Source: Thunnus maccoyii
Lineage: Eukaryota; Chordata; Actinopteri; Scombriformes; Scombridae
Reading direction: 5' to 3'
Length of the DNA stretch: 64,000 bases
NCBI RefSeq assembly: GCF_910596095.1
Contig: NC_056548.1
Coordinates: 17,074,651 to 17,138,650, forward strand
Part shown: positions 38,400 through 53,347 of the stretch, piece after piece
How positions within the stretch are numbered: position 1 is the first letter of the stretch
How the letters are laid out: the number at the start of each line of letters is the position of its first letter
Translations under genes and position numbers: made by a program
Notes under the pieces: generated by a model
The model's input: only the letters and a program-made list of their open reading frames with translations
Told to the model about the DNA's origin: nothing
Databases searched by the model: none

Positions 38400-38490
38400 T
38401 TTCCGGTGTAGCAGCACTCCGACCAGCTCGGCTTAAAGGAGAAAGACGAGAGCTGGGTGTATTTATCGAAAGAGGAGGGGGAGATAGGAG
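38400..38490 (+). promoter_or_regulatory. arf6: arf6 promoter-proximal region and probable 5' untranslated exon 1
   Basis: A GC-richer stretch around 38340-38490 ends in a consensus donor (ATAGGAG|GTAAAT) at 38490. A strong acceptor (AATCTCTTTCAG) stands at 38720. ARF6 genes in vertebrates have an untranslated first exon and a single coding exon, and this fits. Many ATG triplets lie between 38721 and 39408. A second untranslated intron, with donor AAG|GTAACC near 38816 and an acceptor near 39387, is therefore possible. The transcription start is not determined. Confidence 0.5.
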
Positions 38491-39312
38491 GTAAATGACT
38501 TATATTTCAATTAAGCGTTAAACTCAGATTGAGTGGAGGCAAAGATTTTGTCACTGTCGCACGTATTTTAAGTCCAGATATGATTAGTTTGCTACAGCTA
38601 ACCGCCGTTAGCTTGTTAGCTTGCTAGGCAACAAGCTAGCTAATGCTAGCCGTCATTAGCAGCCATGGGCAGTAGCCAGCTAATTTGGGATGTCTGACCC
38701 TCCTCCTAAATCTCTTTCAGGGGGACGAGAAGTGGAGTTTCGTGAGTGAATACATGTGTTGCTGAATCGCCGAGGATTTTTTTCCTCCGAAGACGTCCCC
38801 TCCAGCGAGGTGAAGGTAACCGGCACGAAGCTTGATGGAATAGCTGTAGAAAGCTGCTTTTCTGCCCCCGGTAGTGCTGAAGAGAAGAAGGGCGCACCCG
38901 GTTAGGAGGACCGCCAGACACAAACACCAGAGGGATCTCACAAGTACCGCGGCTTTTTTCTGGGCCTTATATACACGCCATATCTGCTCTGTGCGAATAT
39001 TTATACGCCACGGCCTGTTTTGTACATGCAGCTTTATGTTGATTTGGGCTACACAATGAACGTCCTGCAACAGCTGCTGCCAAGTTTTTAAGACTAACCG
39101 TGCCATGGTGTGTAAAGGCCCTGCAAGCATAGTGGTACTCTGAACATAAATGCCCCTGCACTTCACAGGATCCTGACGCACAGACTCGCAAGTAAAAAGT
39201 CCCCTCGCAAGTACAGTTTGCTAGACTCAACATGAGCGTGTATTTTTGACTTTTTTCCCCCATACATATGCTCTTCTTTGAGTCATGTTTTCACAAGTGA
39301 GCCCATAATTAA

Positions 39313-39936
<624 letters not shown>

Positions 39937-39970
39937 TGATTGAGTGCTGACTGTTTTAGGTCAAAACTAT

Positions 39971-39976
39971 AATAAA
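39971..39976 (+). terminator. Candidate proximal polyadenylation signal of arf6
   Basis: AATAAA lies 35 bases after the arf6 stop codon. Vertebrate ARF6 transcripts usually have longer 3' UTRs, so a distal site is likely too, for example the TATTAAAAAAG stretch near 41013. Confidence 0.4.
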
Positions 39977-41059
39977 GTTGCAAATAACAAATAACTTCTC
40001 AAATGAGTATGGTTAAGAAAAAGTTGATTATCCCCCATTTATTTTTAATACTCCGTTTACCCCATGACTAATTTATCTTAAAATGGGTTTGCTGGCTTAA
40101 AGTTTGCTTGTAATGTGTAGCGGGCCTATATCACATTCATTTTTTGGGGGGGCGGGGGCTTGCTTGATGAATATTGAATGAATTGGTCCAATTGTAAAAG
40201 CCACAGAGATCACCGCCTTTGCCTATTCTTTTTCCTGTTTTATATAATTTTTCTAATGAAGCTGGAGTTTTTATCTTCATTATTGGACTAAAGCTTGTTT
40301 CAAGGTTCTTCAGTCTTTGTTGCATTGAACTTGGATCTTTTGGTTTTTCTTTTTTTTTTCCTTTCATTTTCTTTTCTTTAAAGGTGAGATCTTTAATGTC
40401 AAGCAACCTACTTTGAAGGACTTTGACATTTGTTTTAACACAGTACTGTGATGAAAAGTATTTCTTCTGAATGGTATTGACTGCTGCAAGGGGGAAAAAA
40501 AAGGAATTTTCACTGCTTACATTTCATTGTCATGAGTCTTGACATCAGAGAAAAAAAAATGACTTCAGACATGTTTTGTTACCCCTCTCCCAATCCACCT
40601 ATGTGGGCTATATAGTTAACTGATTGACCTTTTGTGTCATGTCTTGATACCTAATTGTGCTGAATATTCAACAAATAGGCCTCCAGTAACTCTTGAACAT
40701 GCTTGTCGGGATGCATTTTTAATTTTTGGGTAACACGTAGTCAGTCGACTCAATCTCTCCAAAGGAATGTCGTTCAGCTCTGAGCTTTCTCAATCTGATA
40801 CCACAGTTGATTAGTCTCAGTAATGGGACATTATATGATAGCCTATATCTGTAGCATGAGTACGAAAGTACAGTAACCCTCCATCAGAGTCCATCTGTCG
40901 TGCAGTCAGAGGGAGCTGCTTTACTGGTGAAATGTTGAAGACACCTTGTAGTGCAGCTCTTACTCCTCTTTTGACTGGGGGGACCATGTACAGAACAATG
41001 TCATTGTAATGTCTTATTAAAAAAGTGATTTTAAATCTGTTATGTCTCTGTTTTTTCGA

Positions 41060-44000
41060 GGATCAAAGGCAGTTTGTGATCAGGCCTGTAAGTGCTCCAA
41101 CCTTTTTTTTTATGTATTTATTTGGAAGTAGTACAGTTTAATATATGATCAGTGATTACAAAACATAGGAAAGACTAAAAACTGCATTTTTTACAAGTCT
41201 GCAGTGTTTAAAATTCCTCTGGTTTCTAGTGCTATTGGACTGATTCTTTATGAGGACTCTGTTAGCCCTCAAACTAAGTCGTTGGCCTCAGTGCCCTTGC
41301 CAGTAAAAGAGGGGGGAAAATGTACAAAACAGGAAGTCCAACTGCTGGTCTTTCTGGAACAACAACAGAACCACATGATAGTTTGCATGAGAGTTGGAGG
41401 GGCAGTGAAGACATACAGCTGAATTATGAATTCTTTTTGAGTGTTGCGTGTTGGTCGCGAGCCACATTTGAGTCGATGCTGAGCTGTCAGCTGTAACTTC
41501 CTGAGTTTGCTTTTGGTTGGCACTGGCATTAAAAAGCAAGTGTCAGTTGTTTTTAATTCAGTGAGAACGATTTGTTCTGTCCTGCTGTTGAGAAATTGAA
41601 AGGAAAATATAATATATAAGTTTAAAAACAACTCAATGAGAGTCATTCTATTAACCTCTAATAAGGTACCAGTTTCTAATGAGACCACTTACAACCATAT
41701 ATTATACTTTTTTCCACATAATTATGAGTGTGTAATAACATTATTACTACTATAAATAATCTCTAATAATGTGACCCCTCTGCTATCTATCATGAAGAAT
41801 GGTGAACTTCTGACACCCCATAATGTCAGCACCTGGCAGCAAGGTAGGAAGATGAGGTCCATGTCCTTTGGGGTCTCTATTTTTCCCTTTTCTATTCTCC
41901 TGAAATACTGACCTTGTTAAATTCTTGCTGCTGCTGAATAGTCATTCTTTCCCAATTTAAGTCGGCATAACTGCATCACATTTTCATGGCGAAAGAAAGA
42001 TTTGGGGCATATGTTATTAGGTATTTTAATACATATTCCTTTAAAAGTTGAACAGAACTCTTGTTAAGTGTTAAAAACAGACACTGCTGAGTCACATGAA
42101 AGAATGTTTTAGTTTCCTTTAAAGCTGATTAACAAGTGTTTTCACTCCGGACAAAGATGGTGACAAACCGCTGTTTAGGGCTACAAAAGATTAGTTGGTA
42201 TTATTCTGCAGATTTCTCAGGATTTTTTTTTTTCTCTTAACATTCTGAAGGGCGCTTGTCTTTCCCAGTGTTTTTACACATCTACATAAAAACTGGCACT
42301 GTGTAAGCTGAGTTTGCATTTACAAGAATGGGCTGCACGCCCTCTGCCTCTCAAGCGGACGAGCAGAGGATTTGCAGTGTTCACTAACAATCAGACACTG
42401 TCGTTGTGTATACGTGCATCTGCGTCCACAGACATTTGGCTGTATAATCACGATGGCACTCACTGTATGGAAAATCTGGTCCTTAGCAAGTTGCTTGCGG
42501 AGGCCTCAGGATGTTTGCTTTAGCGCCACAGACGTTTCCGTCAAACAGGTCGGGTGACATAGACAGATATGACGCCTCTGCTACAGATGTTATGTTCACA
42601 CAACCCACGCACACCTCATGCAACTGTGATTTAAAGATAAAAAGAGAAGCATTAATCGAAATCATCAAACACGAGCTGCAAGTTGAGCCAGTATCGGAGC
42701 TTCCGATGGTATTTGTAAATACTCTTCTTTCTCAGTTAAGGCTTGGTCAAGGGCCTCCATTAGAAGCTGATGGCAGTTTAATTGGGCTCTAATGGCCACT
42801 TTGGTTCCCACCACTTCATTACAACCATATGATCCTCACAGCTTTATTAGCAGCACCGGGGGCCCCCGGGGCAAGGACAGATACTGTAAGAAAGATTTTT
42901 ACAGCCTTTCCTCTGTGAAGATGAGACCTCCTGGCCTTTTTGTCAACTCCCTCTGTGGCCGGCTGGAATTCCTTTCACTTCCTGAGAGGAAAGGTCAGGA
43001 ATGGGTTTCAGGTCACAGAAAGAAGTTCAGTAATAGGCGCTGCACGTAATGAGTCTCAGTCTTCTTGCATATGAAGTGTCAGACATGTCTGCATTTGACA
43101 GCACAGCAACAGGTTCTTTACACGTCTCACCAGTTGATCCGACAGGCGCTTGATTTCCATAATTCAAAGGTGTCAAAATTTGTAAAATATGCAGGCAAAT
43201 TTGCTTAGACATTTCCACTAGTTTGCATAGGAATGTGTGTGACAGATTTGCCTAAGGTGGCCAGAATGTCTATTTGTTGGGGCAGTTCCTATGACGACGA
43301 CGCTCTGATGGGATCTCTGCCAGCGTGCCCTGTTGGTTTTGGTGTTACATAGGTGGCAGACTGTGCTGCAAGTTTCCAGTGAGTTCCTCTATTCTACATG
43401 GAAAGAGGAAGAGTGGGAAGAGGTCAACTTCTGCAATCCTGGAACAACTTTCACCGTCTGTTGCAATGACAATTCGCCTTTTCTTACTCATCTTGGCAAA
43501 GATTTAAAAACAGCTTAGGTATAACTGTGGTGATAGTAAATACAGCTGCACTCCTGACATACCTACAAACCTACAAAAGCCTGATATCATTTTTGTGGTT
43601 TTTTTGGTGGGTGTTGTTTGCCATCCTCACTTGTCTTCACTTCCTCTTAACTCTGTAGAATAGTCTAGAGTGTAGGTAACACTCATACACATTTCTGACT
43701 GAGAGCTCGGATATAGTCATTGCTGGCTTTAATGTTGGCCTACAGTTTAACAGCCACACCCAGCTAGGGATTTGTGATGCATGCAGACACAGATATTCTT
43801 ATGCACAGAGGCGAACACCATTATTAAAGCGGTTTATTTATCTCCCAAATGGTAGGAGGGAACACCTACTCTAAGCCACAGTTCACTCAGCTTTGTTCTA
43901 CGGCTGCTTATCCTCAAGGACAGTCAAACAGCCTCCTTTAATTCCTGTGCACCTTCTGTAGCCTCTAAGCTGTTAATAATGAACTCACGCAGGGCTCACT

Positions 44001-45302
44001 TTAAAATGGGTGCGGAAGTGCCTGAAAGTTGTTTCAGGTTTCCTGCTGAGGTTAACGTTCTCGAATGCCACGGCAAATGCAAGCCTTTGGTTGCCTTGTA
44101 AAACGTGTAAGCCTGCACAGTTGCGTCGTTTTTTTTGTCTATACTGTGACTTTGAGTGCAGGTGCGTGAGTGCAGGTTTTTTACTCCTAAACAATCTAAC
44201 AATCTTACTTTCGTATAAGCTAGTAAAATAAGTTTGAAAATCTGAGGCTGTGAAGTCCAATGTGCACTCCAGGCATTGGTCCAAAATACATTCCAGTCAT
44301 ATCTGCAGCTGAAGGTTACATACTGTGGTGAAATTACAAATTCAGAGGAGCAGAAAATTTTCATGAAGTGTTGGAAGTCCACATGACATAAGCAATTTGT
44401 CTTTTAATGGATGGATACAGTACTCATACAAGCATTAAGTACACGATTTAAGCCACTAACCATACAGTTTTGTTGGTACAGTTTGGCCGGCCTATAATCA
44501 TATTCTTTCCTTCCACTTTAAAAACCATCCAATCCAAGTCGCATTACATTTTTTGAAGCGTCGGGGCTTCTATTTATATTCCATTATGTGAAAACCTGAA
44601 ATTTGTCCACATGGTTCCCCTCGAGGATTGCAGGATGTCTAACACAGCTGTGAGAAAGTGTGAACCAGTTTGTCCCTGGACTCATATGCTGTGTTTTCCC
44701 AGCTGTAACAGACAGGGAGTAAAGTGGATCATAGCTGAGTGTTAACCATCTTGCCTTCAGATGTAAGCAATGCTACAGTAGAGAAAAAAGGAGGGGCGGG
44801 TATTATAGCTTGTGGTCTCTTGGCTCCAAAGTGCATCTGTTCCTGAAACCCAAAATGAAATCATGTGTTTGTTTAATATATTTGCCCAATGCTTACAGTA
44901 CAGTACACAGAGCACTGACCTCTGCCATGTGGCATCTGTAAATTTGGCTTTACATAACCTCCTCAACACTCTCAGAGAGGACGATTTAAACATCAAAGTG
45001 TGCAGCAATGTAGATAGAAGCCATTCACCCAGCACTACTATCCACCAGCTACATGTATTCTCTCACAGCTCCCACAGGCTGACTGACAGAATGATGGAGA
45101 TCCATGCAAAGCAACCTCAAAAGGCTTCCTTCAGCAGCTCGCCAGCGCACTGTCACGCTCCATGACTGACTACATCTGTATGTCTGACAAGATCGCTGTA
45201 ATTACAGAAGAGTCAGTGTTTCGAGTGACAGTGCGTCTGTATTAGACAACAGTTTGAGCTTGGAGGAAATCTCAGATCTTTGGCAAGTCAGGCTCTGCTA
45301 CT

Positions 45303-45333
<31 letters not shown>

Positions 45334-48300
45334 ACAGTCCAGATTTAGGCTATTGAGAGGTAATGACTCAGGGAAATGCTACACACACACACACACATAC
45401 ACATGCTGCTCCCTCCCTTCTGCAGTTCTCGCTACAGTGCCGGGCCGCCACACATCCTAATGATGACAAATACATCATTGCACTAGAATGCCGTAGAGAC
45501 ACAGGCAGTCAGGTCTCCACAAAACCTGTGGTATTTCAAGCAATGGATCAATACACTATTACATTTTTACTGATCCCATGTTTGCATTCATTGAGCATAC
45601 AATATATATCAATAATATGAAAATAAAAGAATTCCAGCTTTAAACCAATTGTCAAATATCAATACTCAATACTAAAAGATTAGTTCCCACATTTCTGATT
45701 ATATATAGACAATCACAGGCAAGTCATAGTTCTGATATTGCGTTAGCAGGAATAGTAGAAGGAGGCAAGTGTTCACAATATTCTCACAGTTCTGGGATTG
45801 TGTCAACTGCAGCACAGCTGTCTTAACAGCACCCCCGCCCTCCTCCTGTTTCCCTGCGGGACGGGGAGGAGGAGGGGGGGTTGCGGGGGGGGGGGGGGGT
45901 CGGCTGGTTTCTATAAGCTAGTTGTCCTGTCAGGCTTTGCTTAGATGGCACCGTACCACCTCTTTGCTCTCAAATCCACTGAGCAAGAGTGCCACACATT
46001 ATAAGAATTGTTGCACCTCATTATTCGAGATGCTGAAAAACAGCAGTAATCACATGCTCTATTTTGGAAAATGGAGCTCTGGCCTGATGTCTGTTTGTGG
46101 TATTTGTGAGAGCATGAAGTTGAGCAGACTCACTTTTTGTTATGTGAAAGAGAGAGAGAGGTGTGTGGAAGTGTGTGTGTGTGTGTGTGGAAGGATAAGA
46201 GGACACATTTTAGGCACCCTTTTCTATTTTTAATCAGCCCAGTTTGATGTCTATTCTTGAGCCACTCCCTGATAGTTAGTGAGAAAATGAGTCTTCCTTT
46301 CTGGAACAGTGTCTCTTGGCTCCAGGCAGTGTGATGATGATGGTGACACAAAGGATCCTCTGTGTCACTTGGCTGTGATGCAGCAAGAGTGGAGCACAGA
46401 ACACAGGCGCTGGAGTCGGACTGTCCTCCACCCATCTGGTTTGGAGGGGCGCTGCACTGCTCCCTCATGTTACCTCGTTTTGAAGGCGTGCGGATTACGG
46501 AGCTTATGCAGATGTTTTCCCAGCGTGCTCCATGTGTGGATTGGCCTGAGGTTGCATTGTAATCACACACAAAAGACAATTTCATCATCTGTACCATAAT
46601 TAATGAGCAGTCACTGTTCAATCGTGCAACTTACAGGCTTATTCAGTTATTCATGAGGACTTCAACTGTGTTGTTCTTATTGCAGGTTCCTACTCAGCTA
46701 TGAGTTGTTTCTACTAATAGCACCATCTGTTGGCAGAAACTGCCCTCATTCTGTCTCGGTGCATGCAGCATGTATGCCACATGTTCAGTAATGAATGTTT
46801 ACGCTCACCAGAATCAGCTGTAACATGTGTATTATGACAGATTACCCAGACACCAGTGTTTCATTGTGGGTTGTCCTCATTTTACTGTGAGCCTCCCTGT
46901 ATTCCCCTGTAGTGCTAGCCTAATTAGTCAACGGCACGAAGACTATGACTATACTATTTTAATTATTTTTACATCTATGGAGGAGAGAACACCACCAGGA
47001 GAGAAAGGAAAATAGATTCTAACTGATTTGACTGGGAGAGCTATGGGTGGCCAGGGGGGTGAGATGTTGACACAGAATAGTGGAGCTCCCTACTAATCCC
47101 CCCCATAAACCCCTCTGGGTCCTGTCTCCACCACACTGAGGGACACAGACTTACTACCAGCTGTGAGTCAAATTAATTAGCTGGACACATCCTGGTCAAA
47201 GCCAGAGGAAACCTGAATAGTGGCCCGATTTTGACTGTTACAGTCCAGCTGCCAAAGGCACAAGTGAGACACCAGAAAAGTGGTGTTTTTATCTAATTTG
47301 TAGTATTTGTAAAAGGAAAAAACAAAAGAAAAAAGCTGCAATTAATCTCCTCTTGCCATAGGCCATATCATCGATCAAGGCCTACAGGGATTCCGAGGTC
47401 AACCTACAATTCAACACAAACACACCTCTGACTTTCTCTCTTTCAAACATTTCACAATCATTGTTGGGATGTTGGTTAATAATGAATCTATTAGTTGGGA
47501 CAGAAAGGGTTGTATTTGTACATGAGTGAGTTTTCGGAAGAGCAAACACTTGATAAAAGCTCCCATCATGTATTTGATCAAGGATTTATTGTAAATTAAG
47601 ATAAAGCATCTGTTAAGAACTGGATTATAAAGATAGTTATCCATAGATATCCAGTTTTTAAAAATCTAATTATAAATTTGAGCCCAAATTCAGGAATACT
47701 CATGAGTCAGAGGCACAAGGCCATCACAGATGTTCCCTTACAGTGTCAGATTTCAGGCTAACAGGTTGCACTCCTGGATCCTTGTGGAGAATCACACTAG
47801 CATGAGCTCCTGAGGATCACATCTTATTAATGCATAATCAAACTTCTATAAAGTGATTTGAATATTTAATTGGACCTTTACTGTTAACCCCACCCCGTCA
47901 ACTTCAGTATTAACATTTTTATTTGGCCTGCGCGTTGGAGGCCACCCTGCTCATTACACTACAGCTCCACTGTGTAAACAGAGAGCAGCATGAAAGGCCG
48001 TGTGGGGCCCCTGCATGCCTGTGGGAGTATAGGGCGTACTTCATGGTTTATGCTTGAAAAAGAGCCATAATCTTCCACCTAATCTGGGGCTTGGCGTGGA
48101 ATTCCCCTCGCATAGAAGGCAAACACTGAGAGAGCCGGTGTTACTATGTTGGCTTTAGTTTTAAAAACTGTGTAAACTACATAAACATATGGATTGTGAA
48201 TTTTAGTCATGCTTTATTTCTCCATCTCTCTGACTGTACTAAGTTTAAATAGTTGTAGTCTGAGCACAATTTAAATATCTAGCTCTGTGACAACCAGATA

Positions 48301-49005
48301 CACCCTTAGATTAATGATGTAATTGCAGTTTTATAGCACAGACTTAATGTTTACCCATAGTTTTTCTTTTTTTGTTGTCGTTTTATGCAACTGTTGCCCC
48401 CTAGTGTTACATACAGGCAATGTCGTGATTTATGTACTTCATTCACAATCAGAGGAAATACAGTAAGTTACAATGGAAAGCTTTCTGACAATAATTAATG
48501 GCACACAGTAGGTGCTTATATCTGCGGGACGGTCTCAAGAGATAACATGATGACATTTGTTTTATCTAATATGTAAATATATGTATTATTATAATATAAT
48601 AACCCTACACTGTACGTTAAATCATGCATAACAGAAAAAAGGGGAGTGCTGAAGTGCAGATGCAAGTTTCATGTTTGTAGCTTCTTGCAGTTCACTGGGC
48701 TGCAAACTCTGAAATTTCACATTTGTTTAACTGTGTTTTGCATAAAAGCAGACCAAAAAACCCCAACATTTGCAAGACTCGGGTTGAAACATCCAAATAA
48801 ACACCAAAAAAACAACCATTCAATACCTTCCTTGTCTCTGTATGTAACCCTCTTGCTTCCACAGCTGTCAGGTCTGTGCTTGTGCATGTCTGCCATCTAC
48901 CGTCACAGCCTACAATTACACCAACCAGTGACACTACTGAGAGTAACTATAGTATAGTATGAAAAAATACATTCCACAATGGGTTCACCATTTTTTATAA
49001 ATACA
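41060..49005. other. Intergenic between arf6 and vcpkmt; no gene seen
   Basis: Nearly 8 kb of mixed-composition sequence without exon chains or recognisable protein. It contains (CA)n near 45303-45327 and 45382-45396, (GT)n near 46171-46189 and a G-rich run at 45857-45900. Several 60-100-codon open frames (for example near 42511-42792 and 46130-46621) lack splice context and family similarity; I treat them as chance. Regulatory elements of arf6 may lie here but cannot be proven by eye. Confidence 0.6.
45857..45900 (+). repeat. G-rich low-complexity tract
   Basis: GACGGGGAGGAGGAGG is followed by GGGG blocks and then an uninterrupted run of 13 or more G. It could form a G-quadruplex. Length is uncertain, as for any long homopolymer. 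Confidence 0.7.
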
Positions 49006-49011
49006 TTTATT
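49006..49011 (-). terminator. Polyadenylation signal of vcpkmt
   Basis: AATAAA on the minus strand, about 213 bases after the vcpkmt stop codon. Spacing and strand fit a short 3' UTR. Confidence 0.55.
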
Positions 49012-49223
49012 CTGATCACACATCAGAACAATGTTCAGTGATATATTAGGACATACTTTCCTTTAAAAAAATGTTTTTTTTAAAAAGACAACAGAAATTA
49101 CAATGTATTGAATATTCTACACATGCCGGTACAGACTTTAAGATTTCTATTTCAGTATCCCAGTTTCCGTGTGGTATTAGGTTGGAACACTACTAATCGT
49201 AGGCACATATTCATCACACAAAC

Positions 49224-50845
<1,622 letters not shown>

Positions 50846-50949
50846 TTATTGGCGATTGGTAAACCAGCTTAGAGGCCCATTACCGCCACCCATCGGACTG
50901 GAGTGTGGAACAAGAGATTGTGCAGGAAAAAAAGAAAAAAAAACCCTCT

Positions 50950-51370
50950 AGATTCTTTTAGCTAATTCAGTTTCTTTTGAAAACTTAATAATGTCACAGT
51001 ATATCTTGCCTGCTGTTTTCCCAAGAGACCTGACAATGAAAAGTCGAGGTGTTTTGCCTTCCTTAGAGCCTGAAGCAGGTGATTTCTCTTGATGTTGTAT
51101 TTTCTACAATGAAATAGTACATGTTCAGCTGTTTCTGGTTGGCTACAGCGTGTGCATTTTCCGGTTGGGTGCTTGCCTATTTTATATTATGTATGATTGA
51201 GACCTGTGTGTCCTATTCTCAGACGAGTGATGACATTTTCTTCCCTTCATTTCCAGCCCACCATCCTCCCAGCACCAGCATGTCTTTGTAGATTATATAG
51301 ATGTCGTCCAGTCCTGCCATACTGACTGTGCAGAAGTGGGCCTATGGTATGATTTTTCCAGATTAAAAGT
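50950..51370 (-). mobile_element. LINE 3' fragment (I-clade-like, after RNase H)
   Basis: Minus-strand reading gives NVITRLRIGHTGLN, a gap with a stop, then GKHPTGKCTRCSQPETAEHV and LFHCRKYNIKRNHLLQAL. The RLRIGHT motif followed by a CxxC...H...C zinc-like tail is characteristic of I/Nimb-type LINE ORF2 ends found in fish. Frame breaks show it is dead. Edges are approximate. It starts about 160 bp upstream of the vcpkmt start, so it may overlap that gene's promoter region. Confidence 0.7.
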
Positions 51371-51379
51371 GTGAAGTCT

Positions 51380-53049
51380 AATGCAGATTGGGTAAAATTA
51401 AATACACGAAAACAAAAGCGACAAAATGCAACTATTCATCCTGTACAATATTTTCCATGGTAATAAATATACAATTGAAAGTCATGGCATGCCCACAGCA
51501 ATACTGTACAACTGTTTTGACAAATCAAGTGGACATTAAACAATCCTACAGGCCTCCACTTTCACAACACATATTTACATTTAATTACATTTGTAGCCAA
51601 GACTGCCACAGGCTACGACTGTGATGAGAATGAAACTGACACTGTTAATATGGCTCAATATGGCCAATATGTCAAACACAAGTATATGCTTTAGTTCTTC
51701 TAGCTGTTTCCCCTGTCTTTCCAGTTTTTTTTCCTTTTCACTCCTATTAGTTCCTTTTCTGGTCAAAACAATCAACAAATTAAATTTCTGCTTTTTCCTC
51801 TGCCAGAAAGAAATAAAGGAGTAAAGCAAATACTGAGCCAAGTCATGTCTTGCTACCCATTGCATAGGTGTAACATTTAAAAATTAAAAAACAAAGCAAA
51901 AAAAACACACTAGTCTTTCCTAAAAAAACATTCTGAAATACTGTACTTCTGGCAGTTAGACTGCATCTAATGAATGAATGAAACAATGAAATCATAAAAT
52001 AATATATCAACTGTCTTACCAAGAACACATTTTGTATTAGTTTGGCCTGGTGAACTGTCATTTGACGGGATAATGGTTATTTCTGTGCAGCATAAACGCT
52101 ATAATCAAAGAAAAATAGAAGAAATAGTTAAGAAATGTAAAACATTCTTCATTCTTTATGCTTTACTGTGAATGTTTAGTTTGTGTTTTGAAGCATTAGG
52201 CTACATTTACTATATTTTCAATGCAAAAGTAACCAAACCAATACTTACAATAGGACTTTGACAATGCTACACAACAAACTTAAAAGTATTCATCTTTCTC
52301 ATGAGCACTGTCTCTATTTGTCTGTCTCTGTGTCAAACCTCAAATATGATTTGATGGTAAAGTCAGAATTTCAAAAGGACCCCAAGACCTAAATTCAAAC
52401 AAAGATCTGATCTGGAAAAAAACAAGGCTAAAATCTACTTAACATTGTACATTGCATTAATTGTACATTGCACATTAAATGATTTATTGCACGTCACATT
52501 CCATTTTTGCACTTGTCATCTTTATATATTTCATGCACTTCATCTCTTTGTCCACAGTCCATATTTCCTTTGTACAGTCAATATTTCATTTCAAGTTTTA
52601 TATCCTATTTCAAATCTATTATCATTCCATTCTGTAAATAGATCGTAAAGTTTTAATTTAATTTTAACATTACTTTGTATGTTGTGGGAGCAACCAAGAC
52701 AAGTTCTTTGTATGTTTGCATACTTGGCTAATAAAACAGATTCTGATAACATGAGATAAGGCTACCACATTTCTAATTAGATTATTGAGGCCTTTTGCTT
52801 CTTTTTATAGTGTGTATAAACTAAAACTCCATGGACAAGGCCCATAGACAGCCTAGTTTACTCTGCATATCACTGTTGTCTCTTAATGTCTACTTATTTT
52901 AATCCTTTCACAATATTATGTCCTTATCTGTCTTGTGTTGTTGGCTTTGACCAATTAGGTGTACAGTGCATTCATGCGTGTAGCCTGTGTGACGGGAAAA
53001 GGAGAAACCCTACATGCACCATATACAAATGAGTTGTTGGGGGCCCAAC
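51380..53049. other. Intergenic between vcpkmt and msh4, with a LINE 3' tail near 52441-52750
   Basis: AT-rich. From about 52441 the sequence is a low-complexity T/A/C-rich tail ending in GGAGCAACCAAGACAAG, TTCTTTGTATGTTTGCATAC and AATAAAACAGATTCTGAT. This resembles the 3' end of fish L2/Rex-type LINEs in plus orientation. No gene was seen. Confidence 0.5.

Positions 53050-53118
<69 letters not shown>
53050..53118 (+). repeat. (AATC)n microsatellite
   Basis: About 17 copies of a 4-base unit with no interruption, lying about 230 bp upstream of the msh4 start codon. It is a simple tandem repeat with no spacers. Confidence 0.95.
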
Positions 53119-53347
53119 GTCACACTCTACAGATCAATAAACGTATCAAAAATGTCCATCAGTCAATGGCACTTGGCGTTCACTGACATGCGCAGATGCT
53201 ACCTGCTGGTGAGGATGATCGCGCGCTAATGTTTCCAGTACATTTGTCAGTTAGCAGACAGAGGCCTTATTCAGCTGTCGTCACTAGCATATTAACATTA
53301 TTTTAAAGTTGCACACATGGGTTGGGTGATAAGTGCGAGGTTTTAAA

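Noticed and set aside
42314-43049. Overlapping open frames of 60-93 codons as a gene between arf6 and vcpkmt
   Set aside because: There are no splice sites in matching phase, no recognisable domain, and several frames are open at once, as expected of a locally GC-richer stretch.
46130-46621. 163-codon minus-strand open frame
   Set aside because: The coding content is partly a (GT)n microsatellite read in translation, and there is no family similarity.
53050-53118. CRISPR-like array
   Set aside because: It is a plain 4-base microsatellite without spacers, in a vertebrate genome.
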